64,000 bases of DNA from Syngnathus acus (lineage: Eukaryota; Chordata; Actinopteri; Syngnathiformes; Syngnathidae), in assembly GCF_901709675.1 (NCBI RefSeq), contig NC_051087.1, positions 2,498,001 through 2,562,000 of the forward strand, written 5' to 3'. Below, in pieces: positions 1 through 14,137 of the stretch (the first letter of the stretch is position 1; each line of letters begins with the position of its first letter). The position numbers and the translations under genes were made by a program. The notes beneath the pieces were generated by a model that was given only the letters and a program-made list of their open reading frames with translations, was not told the DNA's origin and made no database searches.

Positions 1-86
1 AGCATTGGTTAGTCCACTAACACTGCAAATGAAATTAGTCAAGGTGCTAAAATGCAAAATAACTTGATTTCACTTCTTGGCAACTT

Positions 87-272
87 CCCATCAGGCGGAA
101 TTTTCCGGATTGGCAACCTCCCGCGCAAGAAAGTCTGACTAACCAACTAAATAAATGAAAACAAATTGTTGTTAGCTTTAAGCCTCGGGAAACTCAAAAG
201 CAACTTTTTAGCTTTTTCTTCCCGTCAGGCAGAATTTTCCCGGATTGGCAACCTCCCGTGCAGGAAAGTCCT
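87..272. repeat. Two-copy ~50-bp direct repeat
   Basis: The stretch 87-136 and the stretch 223-272 are near-identical direct copies about 136 bases apart. They share the cores TCAGGC, GAATTTTCC and GGATTGGCAACCTCCCG. The copies differ by a few substitutions and a one-base indel. The sequence between them is not similar. This could be two remnants of a dispersed repeat or a local duplication. Confidence 0.6.
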
Positions 273-1225
273 TTTTAAGAATTTGGAACGGCACCACGTG
301 GTTCCACACTTAAACACTCCCTTAAATGGGTTGTAATCAGACTTGTGGTTTGCGAAACGTGCAGCTGAGGAAATTCCAAACGTCGGCAACGCCAAGTCGG
401 TGTCCCCTCTGGCCTTAGCGACGCCTTCCAAGAGGACTGTTGTTTTATTATCTGACGTCAAGGCGGCACCCTCAAGATTGCTCACTTAGACGACTTGAGG
501 CTCGCTCACATTTTGTGGACAAAGAAGAGTTCTTTGTTTTTATTTTTTTGCAGCTTGCTTTTGCTTGTAGTTATTTAGTTTCCTTTTTTTTTTTTTTTTT
601 AACACATTTTTTGCTGTAGTTCCAGAAGCCCACCCACCAAAAGTGAAGCGCCACATAAAAAGCACATTTTGGCTCAAATTTGACAATTCTGAGGTGACTG
701 TCATCATCGTTGTTGTTGCATTTGGCTGTCAGAGAAGGCTGCCGCATGGAGAACGTGGAGAAGAACATCGGCTGCAGGAAGTACGCCTTCAACATGTTGC
801 AACTGATGGTCTTCCCAAAGTCTTACAGGCCGCCCGAGGGCTCGTACGGAAAAGTGGACACTTGATCGCATCGTCCCACGAGCAGCTTAATGTGTCATAC
901 GTGTCATTTCTTAAAACTGTCCAAGAAATATTTATTTTTTCTACAATAGTACTGACGTACAAATGATGTAATTTGTTGCATTTAACAAATAAAATCTTTA
1001 AATGTTCCCACTGTCTTTATGAGCTTGTATTATTGCGCAACCATAGAGTGGACTTCAACATATTCGACAAGTTGCGCAAATCACTTTTCCCCATTGATAT
1101 GAATGGAAATTACTGTGCCCTGAAAAAAATCCAACAAAAAAATTTACCATGTTTTTAATAGGCAAAATAGAACTTTACAATATTGTAACATATATATTAA
1201 TAATAATTCAAAGGAATGTTAAGAA

Positions 1226-1587
1226 GGCGGCTCGGTGGCGCACTGGGTAGCACGTCCGCCTCAGTTAGGAGGGTGCGGGTTCGATTCCACCTCCGGCCCT
1301 CCCTGTGTGGAGTTTGCATGTTCTCCCCGGGCCCGCGTGGGTTTTCTCCGGGCACTCCGGTTTCCTCCCACGTCCCAAAATCATGCTTGGTAGGCCGATT
1401 GAAGACTCCAAATTGTCCCTAGGTGTGAGTGCGAGTGCAAATGGTTGTTTGTCTCTGTGTGCCCTGCGATCGGCTGGCAACCGGTTCAGGGTGTCCCCCG
1501 CCTACTGCCCGTTGACGGCTGGGATAGGCTCCAGCACTCCCGCGACCCCCGTGGGGACTAAGCGGTTCAGAAAATGGATGGATGGAT
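1226..1587 (+). mobile_element. tRNA-derived SINE with 13-bp target-site duplication
   Basis: The 5' end is tRNA-like: an A-box-like stretch (GGTGGCGCACTGGGTAGCAC) near 1235 and a canonical B box (GGTTCGATTCC) near 1278. The 3' end is the familiar teleost tail, with AAGCGGTTCAGAAAATGGA followed by GGAT repeats. The element is flanked by an exact 13-bp direct repeat (GGAATGTTAAGAA) at 1213-1225 and 1588-1600, the hallmark of LINE-mediated insertion. The perfect duplication suggests a fairly recent insertion. Open reading frames inside it are not genes. Confidence 0.9.
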
Positions 1588-1643
1588 GGAATGTTAAGAA
1601 TTCAACAGTCTGCAGAATGATTTCTTGCCTTAATTCACCTTTG

Positions 1644-1659
1644 CCACTAGGGGGCGCTA
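1644..1659 (+). promoter_or_regulatory. CTCF-like site
   Basis: The sequence CCACTAGGGGGCGCTA matches the vertebrate CTCF core consensus at essentially every strong position. It lies in unique sequence just downstream of the SINE and upstream of il15. Binding is inferred from the motif only. Confidence 0.5.
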
Positions 1660-2393
1660 CAATGTATATTCAAGTATATACATTTATACAGAGAAAATAA
1701 CTGCTCAGTAATCTGGATTGATATTTTTTCACAGAGTATTGTGTGGCTACATTTTTTTTGTGTTTGCATTAAGCTTGCAGATGGTCAACTCAGAACGGCC
1801 CGTTGAAATTTCAGGATGAACTGCTGAACTTGAATGCTCTCATCCCATTGTGCAATGTTTTGATGCTTTTTTTTTTTTTTTTGCAGAACTTGCTGTCCAT
1901 TCAGCATATTTTGACTTGGTACATTCATTTGTTTTAGCGATTAGCATATTTTGGGCTAACAACATTCATTTCAGTTCAGTAGCATATTTTGGGGTTCGCT
2001 ATACATTCATGGCTGTTTAGCAGTTAGCTTATGGTCACTTTCAAATATCACCTGCCGGGCTTGCTGATACCTCAAGTCCATCCACATTAGAATACTTCAC
2101 ATATTTTGTTCCTATTGTTATGGAGAAAACCAAAACACACTCAGAAGTTATTCACATGTACATACTTTGCTGCAAAAGTAGTTGGACAATGACGTTTTTT
2201 TCTAGGCAACATTACAAAATAAAATAGATTTTTGTTATCTCATTAAAATAGTATTCATTAAGATAAGGACTTGTTTGAGGCTCCTGCGATGAGGAACGTT
2301 TGCTTTGGAAAACAGTCATTGTCCAAAAACGTGTGGACCTCACTGTACATATAAAGACATTTTTAGTTCCTGCAAAGTATGACATATTTACAT

Positions 2394-3808
2394 CTAGTGT
2401 TGGGCATTAGTGTTTGCCAATGCTTGCAGGAGGGTTTTAAATCTATCCAGAAAAGTTGTGATGTTCCCGAGTGAGTGCGCCTCGCATGGTGGACAGTTGA
2501 CCTGCAACTTAAAACAAGAGAACATGTCTTTGTTACAATCCGTCTGTTTGTTTATGTTTTTAATTAATTGTCCATTAATCAGTTATCTGAATTTCATTCT
2601 GCCAAAATGATAACTTAACCTTGCATGCATATATTAAATTAGCTTTATGCATGAAGCGTCAATAAAGATAGCTAATAAAATACATAAATGATTTTTTTTT
2701 ATTTAATCACTGGCATGTTGTGGGATAATGTGCTGCTACACTAAAGGTGCGTAAATCTAAATTTTGATTGAAAAAAATATATATAGGATCCAGTGCACGT
2801 GACTCACAGCGTTGCTTTCATTTTTCAGCATGTCGTTGAAATTGCGGATGCAGTTGGCGTAAATGTTGTCCACGTCAACTTCCTCTTCGTCCATGACCAT
2901 TACGAGCTCCATGTAGTAACATTTGAGGGACAGATGATGACACTTGGCCTGTGGGAGAGGTTTGTACATCAACAGGGGAGCCATAGACTAATCATAGCAT
3001 TTTGGAAGCATTTGGCTTACTCGAGTTTCATTCATAGACGGAGCGTACAACATTGCGCTGGACTCCTGAATGGGCAAAAACATTTTGATTTCACTTGATG
3101 GAATAAAAATGAAAAATGTCATTGGTTGTGGCGAAGCGTGATAAGCATAACAATTTGTATACCTTTTGCTCACCTCAATGGAGGGTTTCAGCCTGCTCAG
3201 GCACAGTTGCAGCTGTTGCGACTCACCCGGGGACAACGCACATGAAGTCGAAATGAGGAGGCTGCGGAAGGAACAGTGAAGACCATCGTTAAGTTACAAA
3301 CATTTTGTTTCATGCTATCAAAATGAATATTCTGGTGCTTTCAATGTATTTGATGTTTTATTTGATTGCATGCAAATAGTGTTGTCAAATGAAATTATTA
3401 TAATCACTACAAATGATTAAATAATCATAATTGGCCCAATTTTCTTCCAGCACTGGTTGACTTGATGTTTGTTTGCATAGGAAGCGAAGCGATGCTACAC
3501 TGCTGTCGTCGTACCTCAGCACAAACACACAAAGCCACACCTGAGTTGTGTGTCTGTCCCTGCACAGGTGAGGGCAGAGCGACAGCCGGGTGCCTGCCTG
3601 GAAACAACACGGACGGGTTAGTGCACAAGTTCAGCGTCAACGCTTCGCCGACACGATATATGAAAAATAAATGACGGCACAATTGCGTGCTTAACACGGA
3701 TGATTGGCACAGATGAATATCTTGGCTCTGTTCCACACAAACAAACAAAACTAATGATACCTTTTTGTTGTTTTTGTCGTGACAGATTGATGACACTCAC
3801 CTTTTCAT
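2394..3808 (-). CDS. il15: Interleukin-15
   Basis: Secreted four-helix-bundle cytokine of the IL-2/IL-15 family, which signals through IL-2Rbeta and the common gamma chain. Six coding exons on the minus strand: 3808-3801, 3559-3515, 3261-3174, 3065-3021, 2948-2808 and 2501-2394, giving 144 residues in unbroken phase. The first exon encodes only MK plus two bases. The signal peptide follows across exons 2-3 (TQVWLCVFVLSLLISTSCA), and an in-frame stop lies upstream of the ATG. The motif AMLYAPS aligns with human ATLYTES, CHHLSLKCYYMEL with CKVTAMKCFLLEL, and the final exon has CPPCE for human CKECEE. N-glycosylation sites occur at NETR, NESN and NITT. Synteny with znf330 matches human 4q31 IL15. 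A fish IL-15-like paralogue (il15l) is the alternative, but the neighbours favour il15. Confidence 0.87.
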
Positions 3809-4169
3809 TGGCACAATCAAAGTGATTTATTTAACCATGGTTATGATTGCGAGAGGCAGCCATGACCTTTTGTTAACTGCCATTCGGTTGCATCAGAGGG
3901 AACAAATATTTAAAAAAATAAATGATAGTCATGCAATCCAAGCAAAATAATATGTATTCCCAATTGAAATCGATGGAAAGGCAAATAGGTCAAGCCTCCT
4001 CCCATCAAAAATCTCATTTGTTTTCTAATATAGAAAAATATGTAACTTTTTCATGTTGTACTCTATAAAAACAATGTAATGTCACAATTATATAGAATAT
4101 AAAAAATAGTTTATGAATCATAATTCAATGCTCCAATCAAATTCATTGTGGTGCTTCTTCTGGTCTTGG

Positions 4170-4183
4170 CCACCAGGAGGCAG
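4170..4183 (+). promoter_or_regulatory. CTCF-like site upstream of il15 coding start
   Basis: CCACCAGGAGGCAG fits the CTCF core consensus. It lies in the presumed first intron of il15, between its coding start and the GC-rich 5' exon candidate near 5 kb. Motif evidence only. Confidence 0.4.
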
Positions 4184-4483
4184 TGCAGCGCTGGACAGTC
4201 ATTAAGACAAAGTTAGACTTCCTCTTCTGACTGCAAGTGACTCTAAAATACTGAAATGTTTGTCATTTTTTCAGAAAATGAAGAATACATGCCTGTGAAT
4301 ATTTTTATATTATATGTCTACCTGTCAGTGCATCGTTTGTGTTCAATTAGCTATTGCTATGTTGGTATCCATCATTAGCATGTCAATGGTGTTAGCATTA
4401 AAAACAGGTTTATATCGAACAAAGCTACATTGGTGTAATTGTTTTGTTCGATGTTTAGCGTGACAGTAAACATCGACTGGGAG

Positions 4484-4559
4484 TGGCAGTAAATACCTTG
4501 ATCAGCTTTTTTTAAGAATTATGGCAGTAAATACCTTGATCAGCTTTTTTTAAGAATTG
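4484..4559. repeat. Tandem duplication, two ~38-bp units
   Basis: The unit beginning GGCAGTAAATACCTTGATCA and ending TTTTTTTAAGAATT occurs twice in immediate succession with almost no divergence. This points to a recent replication-slippage duplication. It lies in the presumed il15 5' intron. Confidence 0.85.
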
Positions 4560-5031
4560 TTCACAAGTATTTTTAAAGCGTTTCTCGTGGGTGATTAAGA
4601 GAAATTGGCGCCGCACAATGCTGTTGCAGGTGTCAAAGTCCAAAATGCAGATGACTGTGTTTAATATCAAATTCCTTGGAATTCAAGGAGACATGTTTAG
4701 GGCAAGCGCAATTTCTTTTAGGGTGATGCTGAGGGAGTCAAATGACTTAGATTGACATTGTAAGGTTACGCTTCCGTAATGTGTTCAATGAGTGGAGGGG
4801 GCAGTTTCCAAAAGACACCAAGCCATTCGAAAGTGAAAGTTATCGCGGACTTTTCCTGTTGTGGTTATTAGGAAGCTGGATTGGAAAAGGCTGCGAGCGC
4901 ACGCCTGGTTCACCGCCCACACGCACAAGTTATTACGCCCGATACATTTTCGGTCAAAGTTCAAACGACGCGCACGCACGAACGTAGCGTTGAAAATGAA
5001 TTGAGTGAGAAGAACACAAAAGTCATCTTAC

Positions 5032-5280
5032 CGTTCCGCAACTTATCAGGTGGAAAGGGACGAGCTGGCGCGCCGTCATGAAGCCGCCGTGTGCGCCGTG
5101 CTCGTGTGGCCACAGTCAATGCAGCATGTCGCTCCGGTGCACTGCTGCAGGACGGACAGGGAGGGAGGGTGGAGAAGGTCGTGCTGGTGGTCTCCGTCAG
5201 GGGGTAAAAAAAACTAAACGAAGCACACCGGGCAGAGAAAACAAAAGGTTGCACATTACACGCACAAGCTCAGTGTGGAG
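5032..5280 (-). other. il15: Candidate il15 5' untranslated exon and promoter
   Basis: This GC- and CpG-rich stretch is unlike its AT-rich surroundings. On the minus strand it ends in a strong splice donor, CG|GTAAGA, at 5032/5031. It is the only promoter-like region upstream of the il15 coding start and before the 3' end of znf330. A GA-rich microsatellite (about 5300-5350) flanks it. Transcription start is inferred, not seen. Confidence 0.45.
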
Positions 5281-5898
5281 TGAACGCCTCTGCATTCGTC
5301 ACGAGGGAGAGCGAGAGAGAGAGAGGGAAGTAGGTGAGAGCGAGGGGGAGATAGAGAGGAATATTCAAGTGCTTCTGATTAACTAGTTGATGTGACGACA
5401 GAAATGGCAGGAAGGCTACTCGAAGATCTGAAAATTAATCAGGCTACAAAATCACAGGAAGCTTATTAGAACGGCTGAACTTTATTTTGGAGGCACTTTA
5501 AATGATGGCAGGTGTCCCCTGACTCCCATTGACCAGAAATTTAAACGCACATTTTTCCCCCTCAATATTTTTTAACATTTAAGTTGTAGAGGTTATAGGT
5601 CATTGCGTCACATTAACCGTGGATTTTTTTTTTTTCAAGCGTCACAAAAGGGTTAGGGGTGTGTCGACTTTTAATATTCACTTTGTTTTTTGTTGGCTGT
5701 TGACCTTAATACTTTGGATGTGTGGTTTTGCAGAAATAATTGGTTTGCTTGAAACACACAATTGGTTTATTTCTGTGCTAATTCATTTTATTCAGGCACC
5801 GTCCTAACATTTGACAGTGAGGTCAAAAAGTTGTTAAACGAGTTTGAGGGTGTAACAAAACCACCATCTGATTTTCATTCAAATCTTGTTGTCCCGTT

Positions 5899-9060
<3,162 letters not shown>

Positions 9061-12000
9061 ATGGCGCCATCCATCACTCGCTTGTGCCGCAGTGTAGCGC
9101 TCTCGACGTGGCTCGTCTCCTCCCTGTGCTCCGTACACCTGTTGTGCTTGGACTTCACCGTAGCCGAGAAGGAGGAGTGGTACACGGCCTTCGTCAACAT
9201 CACCTACCTGGATCCGCTCACCGCTAAGCCACGGAGCGACAAGAGCGAGTGCGGCCGCTATGGCGAACACTCCCCCAAAAGGGAAGCCCGGGGGCTGGTG
9301 CTGGCGCCGTCGCTGCCGCAGGACCGTCAGATGTGCGAGCCGGCCGCCCGCTTCCCTCCGGCGTCGCGCTCCGCCGCCGCCTGGGTGGCCCTGGTGGCCG
9401 CGGGGAACTGCACATATCGCGAGAAGATCCGGAACGCGGCCGGCAACAACGCCTCGGCGGTGGTCGTGTACAATGTGGGCTCCAGTGGTACCAATGACAC
9501 GATCACCATGCCCCATTCTGGTAAGACGAACACACACAAGGCTGCTTTCATCCAATGCAAATATCAAACCACCGTAAACAAACACAGAGCAGCTCAGACT
9601 CTGGTGAGCATGACATCGTGAATTCTTCTGAGAATCCGAAAGGCAGACAAAAACGACTATTCCACCCAAAACCTGATTTTTTTTTTGCCTAGCTTGAGAT
9701 TTGAATGGATTTACAGGAACGAGAAACTTCCAAATTTCCCAAACGCTTGTTCATTTAATGCAAATCATTATAATACACCTCCAACAAGTTTTCCAGCTGT
9801 AAATATTCTCCCAGTCTGTTGTTCATTTTGCGTGCTACGCGAATAAAAACGCCTCAATGTCTTAAGGCTTATTTGATGAATACATCCCCTTGGAAACGTG
9901 TCACTCTCTCTCTTGGCCATTTGTCAGAAAACTCAGATTTATCATGGATTGCCATCATTTTTGCCATTTGAGTCTTGGAATGGTTTCCCTCCAGGCGTAT
10001 TTTGTTATCCATGGCCTTAAATTCTGAAGCATGGCAACGCAGCAACAGCCCAACAAAGTACACCTGCACCCAAGCACGTAATAGTTCCAAGCTTTTTTTT
10101 TTTTTTTGTCTCGCTTCCTCGAATCAAAGAGGTGGGAGGCAGGGTCGAGAAAAGTCTGAGGGGTGATGTCACTGCTGGCAGGCAGAAGAGGAAGGCGATG
10201 TAGAGCCCGGCGACCGGTGTTTCGGACCCGACGCGAGGCTGCCAAATAAAGAGCGGAACACTTTCTGTGAGCCAAGCCAACACAGCTGGCCTGGCTTCTC
10301 TGGGTTTAACCCTTCCATGTCTCAAATGGATATTAAGATCAGTGTTTCACAAGTTTTACTGAGCAAGGCACTTCATTTTGAAATGTTTCTTTGACTTGCA
10401 AGTGCAGACTTGATACATTGTATGGTAGCGCCAGGGAACTCCGTTCAACTCACCTAACAAAGGGCAGCAACTTGGCAAAAGAAAGTGAACACGTCATTTA
10501 AAAAGGCTTCAGGGTGTTTAATGCCACTCCCAGTTGAAGTTTACTGGAAAAAAGTTGTATAATTATGAAAACATCAAACCTTTGCCTTATGGTCTGCTTA
10601 GCTTAATGCTAACAATGTGAAACACCATTGTCATGCATGTGCGTCTCAGTCCCTAAAATATTTTTCCCAACAGTAATGTGGCAAAGGAGCTGCATGTACA
10701 TCCCATCTGACCGGCGGCCATTTTTTTTATTATTATTTCCTCATGCGTACAGGTACAGGCGACATAGTGGCCATCATGATCCCGGAGAACAAAGGTCGGG
10801 AGATTATGGCGCTGCTGGAGCAGAACGTCGCCGTCACCTTGCACATCACTGTAGGGACGCGCAACCTGCAGAAGTATGTGAGCAGAACGTCGGTAGTGTT
10901 TGTCTCCATCTCCTTCATCATTCTCATGATAATCTCCCTCGCCTGGCTTGTCTTCTACTATATCCAGAGATTCCGCTATGCTAATGCCCGCGACCGCAAC
11001 CAGGTATGGCTTGAGCTTTATTTATTTTATTTTTTTGTTATGTAACTGCAATATCTGTGAGGGCCGGTCGCTTCGCGATACAATCTGGTCGCCGGCCCCC
11101 AGGGAGAGGTTGGAATTAGCCCAACAGCTGGCCCCAGAAAAGCAGTGAACCATCAACGAGAGCAAATAGCCCGTTGTTACATCATCGCCGCGTCTCTTAT
11201 TGTAACATCTGCAGGGGTGGCAGCCATTGTTTGCTTTTAAAAAAAAACAAAAAAAAACAATGACTGTAGCGTGTCCAACCACCTTTTCAGGTTTTTTTTC
11301 CTCTCTATTCATAAGTTTTCATTTCAAACTTGAATTTACCCTGAGTGAAGAAATGAGTTTTACATTCTCATTTTCTGAAAAAATGAATCATTTTATACCC
11401 AGGGCATCAATACTGACCAAAGCTACTGAAATATAAAAACATGAGTAATGTGACAGGCCCTTCCAAAAGTATTGAAACAGTGACGTGAATTCCTTTATTG
11501 TTGATTGAAGCAGAACTTGTACTGTGCCATGAAAATCCGCCAGCCTGGTTTATTGTGAAATGGGAGCTGTAGCGAAACGGCCATCCCAAGATCAAGTCAC
11601 TGATGTCTATGAACCGCTTTTAGTTTCACGTTATGTTTATTAGCGCCCCGGTGTCGCATTTAAGAGTGTGTTCTGTCACGGCCCGCAGAGACGCTTGGGG
11701 GACGCTGCCAAAAAAGCCATCAGCAAGCTTCCAGTACGGACCATTAAGAAAGGAGACCAGGTATGCAGCCGTCGCGTGACATTATTTATTTGAACGGCCA
11801 TTACATCGACGGCGTTTTTGTCTTCCAGGAGACCGAGCGCGACTTTGATAGCTGCGCCGTGTGCATCGAGCCCTACAAGCCTAACGACGTTGTCAGGGTG
11901 CTACCTTGCAGGTACACCTTTTTGCAAATGTGATGACACGCCGTTGCAATACTTGTTTAATCCAATTTCTTTTTCCAGGCATGTGTTCCATAAGCACTGC

Positions 12001-12783
12001 GTGGACCCGTGGCTGCATGATCACCAGACGTGTCCCATGTGTAAAATGAATATACTCAAGGCCTTGGGAATTTTGGTGAGTTCTTCTCTGCCTCCGTTTT
12101 GGTGCTCTCACTTGTCTCCAAATCTGTCAGTTTTGGCCAAGCTAGTTTTAATACTTAAGAGTGACGATTTCGACTGTCTGACAGTATCGATTTGTGACCC
12201 ACACAAAATGAAACTGGCGCCCCCAAAAAAAAACCTCTCATTGTTCAGTACCAGATGCCACGCTGATGCTAATTGTTAGCTAATTGAATAACATGATTAA
12301 AATGTCATGCGGTCTATCCAGCTCAACGTAGACTGCCAGGACGAGTCGCCACCGGACTACGAGATGACGCTGGGGGGTCCGTCTGACAACCCGGCCATCA
12401 GCGGGGCCAGCGATATCACCGTCAACGAGAGCTCCGTGGCACTGGAGCTGGTCGAGAGGGCTACGGATCCGACCCGGCTCGGTCCCAACATGGGCTTGGC
12501 GCCGCAGGCGGAGGAGAACTACATCATTTCTGGCAGTGAGTCTTGTTTGAAGCAGTCTGATTTGGTCGTGTAGTTTAGCTTTAACATTTTGAAATTCAAA
12601 TGTGTTTCTCTTTCGTCAGGTGAGCACCAGCTGCCACTCAGCAGCGATTCCGACTCATCGCTCAACGCGGTAAGCGGGCCGCAAGTAGACAATGTTGGCT
12701 CCAGAGCTGACCCGGGATTATTTCAAGGTGACGAGAGGATTGTAGAAAAGGAGGATGAGCAGAAGGGGAGCCCAAGCGCATGA
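9061..12783 (+). CDS. rnf150: RING finger protein 150 (PA-TM-RING E3 ligase)
   Basis: Single-pass membrane E3 ubiquitin ligase of the GRAIL/RNF13 type. Seven exons: 9061-9520, 10753-11003, 11689-11760, 11829-11911, 11979-12075, 12322-12535 and 12620-12783, giving 446 residues. Order: signal peptide ([20 protein letters not shown]); protease-associated domain with [23 protein letters not shown] and TITMPHSG; transmembrane helix after [28 protein letters not shown]; a C3H2C3 RING-H2 ([21 protein letters not shown]); and a divergent acidic tail. I chose the ATG at 9061 because [18 protein letters not shown] aligns with the human N terminus. A longer upstream frame has no ATG with this match. Polyadenylation signal AATAAA near 13931. 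The luminal loop [12 protein letters not shown] is shorter than in human. Confidence 0.96.
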
Positions 12784-14137
12784 GGGCCAACAGAAATTTC
12801 ACGCTGTCGCCATCTACTGGACATATCTGTCACTGCATCCACGGACACTGCCCTTGTTGAGATCCCCCACATTTAAGCCAATGAAAGGTTTCAACGTGAT
12901 GGTTTACAAATCCACATTTAATCGGTTAGTTTTTGCAACTCGTGTTGGCAGTTAAGACTTTAAAAAAACGGTTGCCTTTCTTCCCAAGCCACTAAAAAGG
13001 ACACAAACGAATGAAATGTTCAATGGAATCTAGAAATAAGTTATGTCCGAGATTACTGCCATTTCCCCCGCCCCAATTTTCAACAGCCCGTCGTCTCGCC
13101 GACGCACTCTTGACACATCCTCTTGTATGGACAATTGTTGTTTTTGCACAAGTGATGTCAACCTCGAGGGTCAGGAGGTGAAACGCTGAGCACACTGCAG
13201 ACGCACCTCACAAACCCGTCATGTCTGTCCCGTGCGTCTCCGTTTTGGTCTTAAGGGAAACAGAAGCGGACCAATCACGGGACGCCACGCGTAACACTTG
13301 TTTACTGTTGCCTAGTAGAAAATGCTGCATCGTTACGGACATCGTATCAGTCCAAATTTATGTATAGATATTTAAAAATGTCCTTTCAGCGGGGTCGGAT
13401 GTGTTTGGATAAATCAGTTGCAGAGTACCAGGTTTTTTATTTTAGGAACAACAAACAGTTCCTTAGCTTTGATTGGCCACTTTAAACTCCCAATGGACAG
13501 CCTGGTAACTTCTGAAGTTGTGTGAGAAAATCCGAGATTTGTAAATGACACATCAAACACCAGCTTCTCTTAACTTAAATGTGTAGCCACACTCGACTGA
13601 CTGTTTTTCCTGCCTGTAACCCAGTTGGTTGTCTGCGCAAAAAGACGCCCGTCCTCGTTACCTGTCTGTCGTAAACCTGTTGCACTTTATCGCTCCAGTG
13701 AGTGAGACAATTGTAAAGTGTGGGACAGAGAATGTTGAGGACGTAGCATTGATACAGCACATGGCTTGTGCTTGCTTGTGATATTTCATGCCTATAGAGG
13801 GACCAATGCTGTATATTGCACACCGTCCAGCAAAGATTACGCCATCACTATTTTGTAACTTATTGTGTGTAATATATATATATTATTAGAAAAATGTTAA
13901 CCGTGATGCACGTGTAAGCATTGTGCTGGAATAAATTCCAGATTATTTTTATGAGATTGTTGGGGATTTTTCATATGACAGATTTCAACTGCAAAATTAG
14001 ATTTATTTTTGATAGAATCCCATCCAATTTCAATTGTAACGACACTGCCCTCTAGGGGGCAATAGAGTACTTGCAGTAGAAGGAGAGAGGAGAAAGAAGA
14101 AACGTTTTGTGCACACACAGTTCATACGACGTCAGCG
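12784..14137. other. rnf150 3' UTR and very short intergenic gap
   Basis: No coding sequence was found. The region holds the rnf150 3' UTR with an AATAAA near 13931. About 190 bases then separate that signal from the ATG of the next gene. This gap carries a CTCF-like CTCTAGGGGGCAAT near 14050 and an ACGTCA CRE half-site just before the ATG. The promoter of the downstream gene must lie in this narrow gap or within the rnf150 3' UTR. Confidence 0.5.
12807..12820 (-). promoter_or_regulatory. CTCF-like site in rnf150 3' UTR
   Basis: On the minus strand the sequence reads CCAGTAGATGGCGA, a good CTCF core match, placed just after the rnf150 stop codon. Motif evidence only. Confidence 0.35.

Larger units (their letters stand above)
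1..2393. other. Intergenic, repeat-bearing; no gene seen
   Basis: No ORF here has recognisable family similarity or splice structure. It holds a roughly 50-bp motif present twice (87-136 and 223-272), a tRNA-derived SINE (1226-1587), a strong CTCF-like motif (1644-1659) and AT-rich simple sequence. The il15 3' UTR and polyadenylation site presumably fall just below 2394. Confidence 0.7.

Noticed and set aside
1226-1300. Possible tRNA gene
   Set aside because: A- and B-box words are present but no cloverleaf closes, and the unit continues into a SINE body and tail.
1216-1700. Several ORFs of 60-130 codons on both strands
   Set aside because: They lie inside the tRNA-derived SINE and its flank. 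The SINE structure and target duplication explain the sequence.
3425-3796. 123-codon minus-strand ORF as the il15 N terminus
   Set aside because: Its frame does not contain the il15 leader. The phase-consistent reading uses exons 3808-3801 and 3559-3515 in another frame.
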